This document shows, in pieces, positions 8,502 to 16,409 of a stretch of 64,000 bases of DNA. Source of the stretch: SIG622 sp045604705 (GTDB lineage Bacteria; Bacillota; Clostridia; Oscillospirales; CAG-382). Location of the stretch: contig JAZUOO010000043.1 of the NCBI GenBank assembly GCA_045604705.1, positions 1 through 64,000 of the forward strand, in the 5' to 3' direction. A program made the translations under genes and the position numbers. The notes beneath the pieces are model-generated. The model was not told the DNA's origin. It did no database searches and was given only the letters and a program-made list of their open reading frames with translations. The stretch's first letter is position 1, and every line of letters starts with the position of its first letter.

Positions 8502-10778
8502 ATGGAAAAGATAATCTACAGAAAAACACTTGACGTTCATAAGAACGGTATTCAGTTTACATTGCAGGGGTTTGAGACTGCTGACAATATGTCAAGGCGA
8601 CTTGAAATAAGCCTTATGGCCAGTGGTGATGCGATAGATTTTCCTTTGGAGGATGTGGTAGCACAGGTATATGTCACCACTCCGAATGCGACAGAGCCAA
8701 GTATCGAGCATTGTGTCATCAGGGACAATGTGATAATTTATGATATGACTCCGATAGTCAAGGAGGGCATTACGGAAATGCAGATAAAGATTATTGGTAT
8801 GCGAGTAGGTGGTGCTAAAGCTGTGCTTGCATCTCCGAGGTTTGCCGTTGAGGTGACAAAGAGCAATATCGATGACGAATCTGCGATGCAAAGTACATCT
8901 TTCACAGCTCTTGAGAATGCTGTTGCGAAAGCTAATGCTATATATAATGCTAGACTTCTCAGAATTGAGGTTGATGATAATTGCGTATTTAAGGCGTACT
9001 ATGCAGACGGAACGGTATACGAAACAGATGCGATACAGAAGCAGATTCTGCAGGTAACTACTGATATGGATTTGACAGCTCTTGTAAGAGATGGTCTTAC
9101 CAATTTCACGGCAGATGAGGTTGCATCAGAGCTGGATGAGAGATACAGCAAATTGTTCAGCACTGCGAAATATACTGCAAACCTTTTATTTGACTGTCCT
9201 GAAGCAATGTTTGTAAGGTGGGATTCGGAGACGGAAAATACACCATTCAAAGCAGGTCTTACAGATATTCAGGAAGGATTTGCACTTGTTTGCGGCAAAA
9301 AAGATAAAAACCATACTATAACAGCATGGACTAACGGGGGTGCAGGCTCTTGTTGCTTTGTTTATTCAAAAACAGAAGAAAACATAGGAGGTTGGAACAG
9401 TCTTTTTGAATCTTTAGCAGGCGAGGGACTTGCGAGAAAAGACCTTTCAAATGTTGATGACGAGGTGTTTTCGGAAAAGATGGAGCGTGCAGAAAATTTT
9501 GGAACAATAAAGTTTCAAGACGATTTGTACGACTGCGTTCTCGGAAATCCATATTTCTATCTGTCAAGCACCGTAAGTGTCTCTGAATGTAAGGGCGTAT
9601 TTCTCAGTGAAGATTGCATTGGGTATATATCGTACACAACGCAAGCTTTTTATAGCAGAGAGACTGGAGAACTTCTCTATAAATTTACTGTTGATATGAC
9701 TGGTAATGGTGATAAAATTACAGTTTTTGAAGAACATCCGAAAGATATATGTATAGTAAGGTGTTCCGACCGAGTTCATGACAAGTGCTATCAGCACATC
9801 TTCAATTATAAAACTGGCAAGCATGCCTGTTTACGAGAATTTGATGATGGCGGTGACGATGTATTTACTCACTTTGGTGGTCAGAAAGGAGACTCATTAT
9901 ATTTCTATCATCCAGTTAATGTATTTTCTTTTCGCTCTGATGCAGTCAAAGTCACAGAGTTGAATGCAAGCACCTTAGAAATAATTTCAACATCCAGACA
10001 AATAAATTTACCAAAGCCGAATAATTCATTAATTTGTTACGATGACGAAATAGCTTATTGCTACTCTGAAGCGTGCTTCTATATACCTTGGGTAAATTAT
10101 ACTTCTGAAATATTCTATCTATATAAAGTAGATTTATCTGCTGGTGATTGTGAGACTATGACAATAATAGATGTCACTGAAGAGGGCTTAAAATTAAATT
10201 CTCAAGTATTGTTTATGGATAGGGATAAATCTGAGCTATATTTCAAATATAGAACTTCGCTAGATGGCAATGTAGTAGATGATAAGTTTGCAAGATATAA
10301 TTACGAGAAAAAGTCTCTTACAGTATTGTGTAATAATCTAGTTGAAAAAAATGTTAATCGCTACATAGGTAATACCTCTAATAACGCGGTTGTATTGGAG
10401 TATGAAGATTACTACTTGCGAGAGATAAATTTAAATACCGGTGAATTATTAAAAATCTCTCCAGAAAAGCATAGATATTACATTAATTCCGCCGCCTATA
10501 ATAAATATTATCGTGATGTATATGGAAAATATATATTCTCTTATGCTTATAGTGTAAACAATGTCGTTGATACAATATGTCTCGCGGAAATATCTAACTT
10601 TGAAAGATTTAAATTGTCTTACAAAAAATTAGGTAGTGAATCTAAAGGTTCACAAGAAAATTTGTTAATTCAAAGATTTGGAAATGAATATATAATGTTT
10701 TCTGATCCATACTACACCATATATAACGGAAAAGATTTACCTAGTGCGAGAGACATAATAACACTTATAAGAAAATAA
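8502..10778 (+). CDS. BppU-like phage baseplate/receptor-binding protein
   Basis: 758 residues, preceded by GAGGGGG, a good ribosome binding site. The first ~125 residues (MEKIIYRKTLDVHKNG..., then ...ASPRFAVEVTKS) match the BppU N-terminal pattern of Firmicute phage baseplate proteins, which attach a receptor-binding module to the baseplate. The middle (residues ~150-330) looks like a tail-fibre linker. The last ~400 residues are rich in aromatic beta-strands with alternating short blades (a beta-propeller-like look) and probably recognise the host surface. Base composition changes sharply: a 60-base sample at 8641 is about 50% G+C, one at 10081 about 23%, as expected if the receptor-binding half was swapped in from another source. 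It is the last prophage gene before attR. No holin, endolysin or integrase gene lies between it and the attachment site. Confidence 0.75.
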   Translation: MEKIIYRKTLDVHKNGIQFTLQGFETADNMSRRLEISLMASGDAIDFPLEDVVAQVYVTTPNATEPSIEHCVIRDNVIIYDMTPIVKEGITEMQIKIIGMRVGGAKAVLASPRFAVEVTKSNIDDESAMQSTSFTALENAVAKANAIYNARLLRIEVDDNCVFKAYYADGTVYETDAIQKQILQVTTDMDLTALVRDGLTNFTADEVASELDERYSKLFSTAKYTANLLFDCPEAMFVRWDSETENTPFKAGLTDIQEGFALVCGKKDKNHTITAWTNGGAGSCCFVYSKTEENIGGWNSLFESLAGEGLARKDLSNVDDEVFSEKMERAENFGTIKFQDDLYDCVLGNPYFYLSSTVSVSECKGVFLSEDCIGYISYTTQAFYSRETGELLYKFTVDMTGNGDKITVFEEHPKDICIVRCSDRVHDKCYQHIFNYKTGKHACLREFDDGGDDVFTHFGGQKGDSLYFYHPVNVFSFRSDAVKVTELNASTLEIISTSRQINLPKPNNSLICYDDEIAYCYSEACFYIPWVNYTSEIFYLYKVDLSAGDCETMTIIDVTEEGLKLNSQVLFMDRDKSELYFKYRTSLDGNVVDDKFARYNYEKKSLTVLCNNLVEKNVNRYIGNTSNNAVVLEYEDYYLREINLNTGELLKISPEKHRYYINSAAYNKYYRDVYGKYIFSYAYSVNNVVDTICLAEISNFERFKLSYKKLGSESKGSQENLLIQRFGNEYIMFSDPYYTIYNGKDLPSARDIITLIRK

Positions 10779-10804
10779 AATAATAATACAAATTATCAAA
10801 GAAT

Positions 10805-10823
10805 TGTGGTCAAAATGTGGTCA
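10805..10823 (+). repeat. Direct repeat TGTGGTCA, possible integrase arm sites
   Basis: TGTGGTCA occurs at 10805-10812 and again at 10816-10823, one helical turn (11 bp) apart, about 35 bp inside the attR core. The position and phasing fit arm-type binding sites for a tyrosine integrase; this role is inference. Confidence 0.45.
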
Positions 10824-10857
10824 ATTTCGCTTTAAGCCTTGTATACTGGAGGATGTT

Positions 10858-10885
10858 AAGAGTTCGAATCTCTCCTTCTCCGCCA
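10858..10885 (+). other. attR: 3' fragment of tRNA-Ser
   Basis: This holds the T-arm (loop TTCGAAT at 10863-10869), the 3' acceptor strand CTTCTCC, discriminator G and CCA (10883-10885). The acceptor strand implies a GGAGAAG 5' end, typical of Clostridial tRNA-Ser, but no such 5' half, D-arm or anticodon arm exists upstream. The outermost T-stem pair is A·C, mismatched, so the phage-derived left part meets host sequence about here. It marks the prophage right end; the intact tRNA should be at attL, left of the window. Confidence 0.8.
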
Positions 10886-10886
10886 C

Positions 10887-10925
10887 AAGAACTAAGCCTG
10901 AAAACGGTTTGGTTCTTTTTTTGTT
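10887..10925 (+). terminator. Native terminator of the tRNA-Ser locus
   Basis: AAGAACTAAGCC pairs with GGTTTGGTTCTT (12 bp with G-U pairs) followed by a run of T. It directly follows the CCA end, which supports reading that end as the host tRNA remnant. Confidence 0.8.
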
Positions 10926-11032
10926 TTTATGTAAAAATGCTTGAATTAACTGTTAAAAAAACAGAAATGACTTGAAATGTATTTTTCCCTGTGATATAAT
11001 TATTCAATGAAATTTTAATTGAGGTAAATGCC

Positions 11033-11857
11033 ATGCTCCCAAAAATGAAAATAGGCGACCTGGAAGTATCAAGAATTATCGTTGGAAGTAATCCTTTTAC
11101 CGGTAAATCCCATATGAACAACGAAGTTGACTTAGATATGAAAGAGTACTTCACCGAAGAAAAAGTCTATGAAATGCTCCGAAAATGTGAAGAAGTCGGC
11201 ATTAATGCGGTACAGTCAAGAGGAAGTATGCCCATTATGGGACTGCTCGGAAAATACCGCACAAACGGCGGAAAGCTCATGTGGCTCGCTCAGACAGGCA
11301 AGAATCTCACAACATTTGATGAAGAGCTTGATGAAATGATGAAATACAATCCGTCGGCAGTTTGCATCCACGGTGAATTGTCGGATGATCTGTTTTTGAC
11401 GGGAAATCTTGATAAACTGTCCGCACTTCTTGATAAAATAAGACGTAAAAATATACCTTGCGGTGTATGCTCCCATTTTCCTGAGGTACTTACATACACC
11501 GAAGAAAATAACCTCAAACCGGATTATTACATGGCATCAATGTACAATCTTTTTCAGCCGGATCGTTCCAAAGACCTAAATCCGATCGGAGAACGGTTTG
11601 AAGACAGCGACCTGCCGATAATGTATAACGTCATTCGTAGTTTGTCAGCTCCTACATTCGCTCTGAAGATTCTCGGTGCGGGAAGAAGATGTTCAACGCA
11701 GGAACAGGTGCGAAATGTATTTATAGAAGCCTTCACCTCTATGAAAAAAGGAGACGGAGTGCTTGTAGGTATGTTTGACAAATATGTCGATCAGGTAAAG
11801 CTCAATGCCCAATATACTGTTGAAGCAATACAGATTGCCGAAAATTTCGATAAGTAA
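11033..11857 (+). CDS. TIM-barrel protein, aldo/keto-reductase-like
   Basis: 274 residues, soluble, preceded by TTGAGGT. The opening KIGDLEVSRIIVGSNPFTG resembles the first strand of aldo/keto-reductase-like barrels, and the alternating strand/helix pattern (CIHGELSDD, GVCSHFPEV, DYYMASMYN, ALKILGAGRR) fits an (alpha/beta)8 barrel. I do not see a clear catalytic tetrad, so the reaction and cofactor are unknown. It is the first gene after the prophage and lies about 30 bases upstream of a secreted beta-solenoid protein on the same strand, probably in one transcript. It could equally be a sugar-isomerase-like or luciferase-like barrel. Confidence 0.55.
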   Translation: MLPKMKIGDLEVSRIIVGSNPFTGKSHMNNEVDLDMKEYFTEEKVYEMLRKCEEVGINAVQSRGSMPIMGLLGKYRTNGGKLMWLAQTGKNLTTFDEELDEMMKYNPSAVCIHGELSDDLFLTGNLDKLSALLDKIRRKNIPCGVCSHFPEVLTYTEENNLKPDYYMASMYNLFQPDRSKDLNPIGERFEDSDLPIMYNVIRSLSAPTFALKILGAGRRCSTQEQVRNVFIEAFTSMKKGDGVLVGMFDKYVDQVKLNAQYTVEAIQIAENFDK

Positions 11858-11889
11858 TTTAAAAATGATTCTATAATTAAAGAGTGTTT

Positions 11890-13467
11890 ATGAAAAGAAT
11901 ATCATTATTTGCTTGTAGTTTAATATTGACTGTGTTGACTGTATGTCTTACGGTTTTTGCTGTCGATAACAGCGAAATAATTCTGAAATCAGATTCTTCG
12001 TTCAATTCCGTTTATTCAGGAAACAGTGGTAGTATAACCATTAAAGGTGAAAATTCCGGGATAAAACTTTCACTTCCCTCTGAAATTATCCTTAGCTCCG
12101 ATATAATAATTACAAATCTCACATTATCAGGCGAATCCACAATATACGCAAACGGATACCACTTATACATAGATGAAACCGTAACCTCCGATTCAAGGCT
12201 TAGCGTATACGGCGGTGCAAAGGGAGGTTCAGTGGAAAGTACAAGCATTGAGCTTTACGGCGGTCTTTATAAAACTGTATATGCAGGCGGCTACAATGGA
12301 ACCGTTACAGGAAATACAAACCTCATTTTCGGAGGAGACAGCAACAGCGGTGACGGCATAAACGATCAGAATACATCAACGTTATCCCCATGCTACATAT
12401 ATGGCGGTGGAAACAACGGTCAGGTTCTCGGGAGTACGAATGTTACACTTGACGGAAAAGCAGTTGCAAGATATATTTTCGGTGCGGGAACAGGCACAAA
12501 CGGGACGGCAGTGAACACGAACATTGTAATTAACGGCGGCAAAGTAATGAACGTATACGGCGGTGCATCAAGCACGATGCTTACAAGCTGTGATACAAAC
12601 ATCATCATGACCGGCGGTATGGCAGAGTCGGTTTTCGGAGGAAGTTCTCAAAACAACTTCGAGGGTAATACCTATGTGACACTTCTTGGCGGAGAGGTTA
12701 CAAGACGTGTGTATACGGGATGCTACAATGATTGGTCTGTGACATGGAAATCGTCTTATTTTGTAAACGGAACGACAAATCTTATAATAGGCGCAAATGT
12801 AAAACTCAACACCCAAAACGGACTCGCCCTGCAGAATCAGACAAATGTTGGTGTGTTTGCAGGAAGCAGACTCGGAAATAAAGGCAATACAAATGAAATA
12901 AATACTATAATATTCATTGATGACTGCTATTCTGTTCAGAAAAATAAGATAGGTGAAAACTCTTCTTTCTCCTGGTTGTTTTACAGTCATGCTAAGTATT
13001 CGGTTGATTGCGGAGAGGGTGGAGAAATCAAAATCGGTGAATCAGAGGGAGAAATTATATGTAGACCCGATTTCGGAAAGTATTTAAGCGTAAACGGAGT
13101 TGTTTCCGAACAATTCGGTGTAAAATTATCCGAATCTCAAGTTACTGCTGTTGATTTTTTCGATAATTTTGCAATAAACTCAGTTGAAGTATCCGAAGCG
13201 GGTAATAACACCAAGAACGTAAATATCAACATTACCCATAAAAATGTATTTGAAGCAAAATCTCCTATGCTGATAGTATCACTTAAGAACTCTGCTGGTC
13301 GTATAATCGGAATATACACTGCACGTATAGAAAAAGACGACTACTCGTTTGTCATAGATACTACAGAAAAAGAAACGGATGCGATAGAGGTCTTTATTAT
13401 TGACGCATCCCTCTCTCCGCTGTGCAGTTCCTATGGCAAATATGATATTAATATTTGGCAACCATAA
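11890..13467 (+). CDS. Secreted beta-solenoid repeat protein
   Basis: 525 residues from ATG 11890; an in-frame GTG lies at 11884. A signal peptide is clear (MKRISLFACS then a leucine/valine-rich core to about residue 25). Residues ~90-280 carry about six repeats built around GG...VYGG and GNTN(V/I) strands, each 30-45 residues, as in right-handed beta-helix surface proteins. The C-terminal ~130 residues look like a beta-sandwich. There is no LPXTG, SLH or choline-binding anchor, so it is likely released or held by other contacts. Beta-helices of this kind commonly bind or cleave polysaccharides, but no catalytic residues can be assigned by eye. It is probably cotranscribed with the TIM-barrel gene upstream. 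Confidence 0.65.
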   Translation: MKRISLFACSLILTVLTVCLTVFAVDNSEIILKSDSSFNSVYSGNSGSITIKGENSGIKLSLPSEIILSSDIIITNLTLSGESTIYANGYHLYIDETVTSDSRLSVYGGAKGGSVESTSIELYGGLYKTVYAGGYNGTVTGNTNLIFGGDSNSGDGINDQNTSTLSPCYIYGGGNNGQVLGSTNVTLDGKAVARYIFGAGTGTNGTAVNTNIVINGGKVMNVYGGASSTMLTSCDTNIIMTGGMAESVFGGSSQNNFEGNTYVTLLGGEVTRRVYTGCYNDWSVTWKSSYFVNGTTNLIIGANVKLNTQNGLALQNQTNVGVFAGSRLGNKGNTNEINTIIFIDDCYSVQKNKIGENSSFSWLFYSHAKYSVDCGEGGEIKIGESEGEIICRPDFGKYLSVNGVVSEQFGVKLSESQVTAVDFFDNFAINSVEVSEAGNNTKNVNINITHKNVFEAKSPMLIVSLKNSAGRIIGIYTARIEKDDYSFVIDTTEKETDAIEVFIIDASLSPLCSSYGKYDINIWQP

Positions 13468-13637
13468 AAACTCATATTTTCAAAAGTGGCGAAATTCTGT
13501 TTTGTGAATCTTAAACAATAAATTAGTTTTATGAAGTGGTAGACAGCTTTGATTTTTGTCATAAGTGACGCTTTTTTCATCGGGCTGTCCCATAGCATCA
13601 ACGAAGCATGAACGTCCTGTACAATTGCATAAAAGAG
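13468..13637. other. Intergenic stretch without convincing gene
   Basis: No well-supported gene lies in this AT-rich spacer. A 61-codon minus-strand open frame (13480-13665) runs through it and into the terminator downstream; it has no clear ribosome binding site and is not called. Confidence 0.4.
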
Positions 13638-13681
13638 CCGAGGTCATTTGCGTTTCTTTGCACATTTGACCTCGGATTTTT
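13638..13681 (+). terminator. Rho-independent terminator
   Basis: CCGAGGTCA (13638-13646) pairs perfectly with TGACCTCGG (13667-13675), followed by ATTTTTG. It ends the 11033-13467 transcript and insulates the lipoprotein promoter. Confidence 0.75.
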
Positions 13682-13747
13682 GTTGATTATTCACAGGTGT
13701 TGTCTTGGATAAACCAATTTCAGACAGCCGCTTTTTATTAAATTTTC

Positions 13748-13776
13748 TTGACAACATTCTATGTATATGTTACAAT
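13748..13776 (+). promoter_or_regulatory. Sigma-A promoter of the lipoprotein gene
   Basis: TTGACA (13748-13753), 17-base spacer, TACAAT (13771-13776): near-perfect consensus, 33 bases before the start codon. Confidence 0.8.
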
Positions 13777-13808
13777 ATAATTACAGAATTAAACAAGGAG
13801 GCTTTACC

Positions 13809-15053
13809 ATGAAAAAAACAGTTATTTTCCTTCTGGTACTTTCACTCGTGATATTCTCGGGATGTATATCAACATCCAATACCAAAACACCGGAAGCTTC
13901 TTTGGAAACCGGCAGTACCGAAATTTCTCACGTTAATGATTCCTTACAAGATGAAGAAATACTTCCGACCGTCGATGAAACACAACCGGAAATGCCGGAA
14001 ACGCATGAAACGACCGAAACAAACGACACATCCGTTGCACCGCTGTTTGATGTATCATTGTACTCGTCAAAGGCTGTCCCCACCGTAATTGACGCAGCTA
14101 ACCTTGTTCAGACTGAAGTTTTTGACGGAAGCTATGAGTACACCTATGTGGTAAATATCCCTAAAATAGCTTCGGATAAACCGGGTGCTGTATCTTTTAA
14201 TGAAAGAATATATTCGGAATACGCCGATTTGCTTAATATACCGGAATACAAATCGGGAGGCAATCTGCATCAAATAACATATACTTATTCAGATTATGAC
14301 GGAATAATCGTTATACACTTCAATGAGGCTTACGGTTTGTATCAATCCGAGGGTGCAGGATGCGGAACAACATTCTATTATGACAGCGTAACCGACAAGG
14401 AACTGACCAAAGAGGAGTATCTTGCACATTTTGGCATTGATGAAGAAATACTTGTAAGGATGTCAATGTGGAGCGTGGGTGACTCGGAATGGACCAAAAT
14501 GAAATACGGTCGTACTCTCACAGCCATGGAAGAATCCGATTTTGTATATAAACCGGGATTTGGAGAGCTATGGTTCTCTCGACCCGATACCACTTCAGAA
14601 CCTGAAGGCTTTGCCGTAAGCGATAAGACAGTTTCAGTTTACTATAATCTGCGTGCATATACGGGCTTTGAACAGGTTGTTGAAATTGATGTTGAAAAAG
14701 GATTGCCGTGCCATCCTAAATTCTTTATATCAACCCAACCTACGGGCATTTATGAGAGCGATGCCGAAGGACTTTGTGTTACATACAAGGACGGAAAAAT
14801 CGAAAGTGCTCTTGTCAGTGAGGGGATACCGGTTGATGAGATTACAATAACAAATTCAAGCATTCAGATAATAAGTGACAGAGAATACCGCGGATTTACC
14901 TTTGATTCCTATGTTGAAGTAAACGGCAAAGCGGTTGACAGCGGAGGTTCCGCAGGATTATACGGTGCAGATAAAGTCTGCGATATATATTACTTCCCGA
15001 GAGCCGAATATACAGATACTCTTGTTATAAAAATCATTAATGAGCAAAAATAA
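13809..15053 (+). CDS. Secreted lipoprotein, DUF3298/PdaC-like C-terminal region
   Basis: The start is ATG 13809, because AAGGAGG lies at 13795-13801; longer in-frame starts fall inside the promoter. The signal peptide ends in the lipobox IFSGC, so the mature protein is lipid-anchored outside the membrane. Residues ~20-80 are a Thr/Glu/Ser-rich linker. The central part (YTYVVNIPKI...FNERIYSEY, then FNEAYGLYQSEGAG and YYDSVTDKELT) resembles the DUF4163/DUF3298 regions found in PdaC- and RsiV-type extracytoplasmic proteins. The function is unknown. It is monocistronic, with its own promoter. Confidence 0.7.
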   Translation: MKKTVIFLLVLSLVIFSGCISTSNTKTPEASLETGSTEISHVNDSLQDEEILPTVDETQPEMPETHETTETNDTSVAPLFDVSLYSSKAVPTVIDAANLVQTEVFDGSYEYTYVVNIPKIASDKPGAVSFNERIYSEYADLLNIPEYKSGGNLHQITYTYSDYDGIIVIHFNEAYGLYQSEGAGCGTTFYYDSVTDKELTKEEYLAHFGIDEEILVRMSMWSVGDSEWTKMKYGRTLTAMEESDFVYKPGFGELWFSRPDTTSEPEGFAVSDKTVSVYYNLRAYTGFEQVVEIDVEKGLPCHPKFFISTQPTGIYESDAEGLCVTYKDGKIESALVSEGIPVDEITITNSSIQIISDREYRGFTFDSYVEVNGKAVDSGGSAGLYGADKVCDIYYFPRAEYTDTLVIKIINEQK

Positions 15054-15080
15054 TATCACTGAAAGTCTAACAAATAAAAC

Positions 15081-15431
15081 ACTTTGAAAAATGTGTATCA
15101 AACACCCTCGCAGGAAGTGCAATTCAAAGCTATTTTATAACCGATAACAAGGACTGTGAATAAACAGGCATTTGCAGACATTGGAATCGAGGATGTGCAG
15201 CAGATAATCTTCGGCGGCTCGGAAAAGTGAATAGTGAAGCCCGAAGAATTTTTTATCTCCGATGAGTTTGAGCTTACAGGTGAAAAAGGGGATTATATCT
15301 GCATCGAAATAACCTTTAAGGGTACAAAAGTCCCATATCACGATGAAGCACAAATACCGATTTATTTTTATGAAGATGGCAAATTCATATTCTGTCATAA
15401 CCACCGGTACGGTGGTTATGACAGATTTATT
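15081..15431 (+). pseudogene. Decayed reading frame with two in-frame stops
   Basis: One frame stays protein-like for about 115 codons but is broken by TAA at 15138 and TGA at 15228. The pieces read ...NVYQTPSQEVQFKAIL, then NKQAFADIGIEDVQQIIF, then PEEFFISDEFELTGEKGD and ...AQIPIYFYEDGKF. The last piece ends in the hairpin at 15393-15423. The common frame across both stops argues for recent decay by point mutation. The family was not recognised; it could be the tail of a small lipoprotein. Confidence 0.5.
15393..15423. terminator. Bidirectional hairpin
   Basis: TGTCATAACCACC pairs with GGTGGTTATGACA, 13 bp perfect with a 5-base loop, between the plus-strand remnant and the minus-strand small gene. 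It can serve both directions. Confidence 0.6.
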
Positions 15432-15652
15432 TATTTGATTGAGTTTCGGTTTTTCTTTGTATCTTTGACGGCAGTTCCCATTCTTGATTCTTCCGTCGGT
15501 ACATCCTCAAACATATCGGAAAGACTGTCAGCCTCTTCCTCGGATAAAGGCAGCTTTGCACCGTATCCGGTAAATTCATTGACGCTTGCAACGGGATTTG
15601 TCAGAAAAGCATCGGCACTCGGATGGGGCTTGTCATTTTTATTTTTATTCAT
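15431..15652 (-). CDS. Small acidic protein, unknown
   Basis: 73 residues from the ATG at 15652; GAAAGGA lies about 9 bases upstream on the minus strand, whereas an earlier ATG at 15661 directly abuts that site. The N-terminus is basic (MNKNKNDKPH) and the middle acidic (LSEEEADSLSDMF). No cysteine pairs, signal peptide or membrane segment is present. I do not recognise the family. The strong ribosome binding site and downstream hairpin support it as a real gene. Confidence 0.55.
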   Translation of the reverse strand: MNKNKNDKPHPSADAFLTNPVASVNEFTGYGAKLPLSEEEADSLSDMFEDVPTEESRMGTAVKDTKKNRNSIK

Positions 15653-15970
15653 AAAGATCATTCCTTTCGGCTTTATTATTATAAGTTATATTACTATAAT
15701 ATTCTGCCACGTGTGAAATGATATTATAGATGAAAATAATTCTACTTTTCCTGAAAGCTTTTGGTGTAGTACCCTTTAAGGTCTTAAATGTTTTTATAAA
15801 GTAACGCAGATCCGAAAATGAGGGGTTTTAGAGATGCCCAATTCATAATTCTATGGAACAGATTCGATTTCGTTTTGGGAGGCTTGCCTTTTTTGAGTTA
15901 TGAATGGTATATATAGGCAAGTTTGAAATAGACGCAGAATAATGAAAAGTTCACAACAGTATATAAGAAA
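15653..15970. other. Gene-free AT-rich stretch
   Basis: No gene is seen. It holds some inverted repeats (ATTCATAA near 15840 with TTATGAAT near 15898; CTTGCC near 15885 with GGCAAG near 15916) that could fold if transcribed. It also holds a block, AAGGTCTTA...AACGCAGAT...AAATGAGG (15778-15824), echoed near 53740-53789. Confidence 0.4.
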
Positions 15971-16001
15971 AGAGCTGCCCGCTGTTATTTCGGACGGCTC
16001 T
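15971..16001 (-). terminator. Terminator of the DUF1540 gene
   Basis: AGAGCTGCCCG pairs with CGGACGGCTCT (11 bp, one mismatch); read on the minus strand it is followed by TTTCTTAT. Confidence 0.6.
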
Positions 16002-16008
16002 TGCTGTT

Positions 16009-16335
16009 TTACTGTCTTTCCTTGAAAGTATCACATTCAGTTTCGGTGGTACTCTTCGCATGAGCAGTACCTACCTGAATCTTTTCAGCTGTACAGTATT
16101 CGTTTTCGTTGTACACACAGTTTGTAACATCACATTCAATTTCCGTATCACTGCAGGGGCATCCGTTTGTGCAGGCACAGTTTTTCATTTCTGAAATCTT
16201 ATCGGAAAAACTGTCACAGTAGGTTTCGCAAGCCTCATGTGCTTCGCAGTTCTCGTCTACTTCAATGTATTCCCTTGAACAGCCTCCGTGAGTGTTAAAA
16301 ACACATTTTACAACATCGCAACCGATATTAGGCAT
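16009..16335 (-). CDS. DUF1540 cysteine-rich protein, two repeats
   Basis: 108 residues, preceded by AGGAGA. It has two DUF1540-like units: IGCDVVKCVFNTHGGC...T.CDSF (N-terminal) and IECDVTNCVYNENEYC...T.CDTF (C-terminal), joined by a cysteine-dense linker (NCACTNGCPC). The spacing of the cysteines suggests metal (zinc or iron) binding. DUF1540 proteins are common in spore-forming Clostridia and have no established biochemical role. Single gene with its own terminator. Confidence 0.85.
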   Translation of the reverse strand: MPNIGCDVVKCVFNTHGGCSREYIEVDENCEAHEACETYCDSFSDKISEMKNCACTNGCPCSDTEIECDVTNCVYNENEYCTAEKIQVGTAHAKSTTETECDTFKERQ

Positions 16336-16409
16336 AATAGTCTCCTGTTCCTATTGTATTTCCGCCGAAAATTGTGGCGGTGAAACTAGTATGCTCCTTT
16401 TTCTGTTTG

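Noticed and set aside
10797..10885. Intact tRNA-Ser
   Set aside because: Only the T-arm and 3' acceptor strand are present; no GGAGAAG 5' strand, D-arm or anticodon arm.
13480..13665. 61-codon minus-strand open frame with several cysteines
   Set aside because: No clear ribosome binding site, and it runs through the terminator at 13638-13681. It might be a relic of a repeated element, but I cannot support this.
15234..15716. 160-codon plus-strand open frame
   Set aside because: Its first part is the tail of the decayed frame at 15081-15431 and its second part is antisense to the small gene at 15431-15652.
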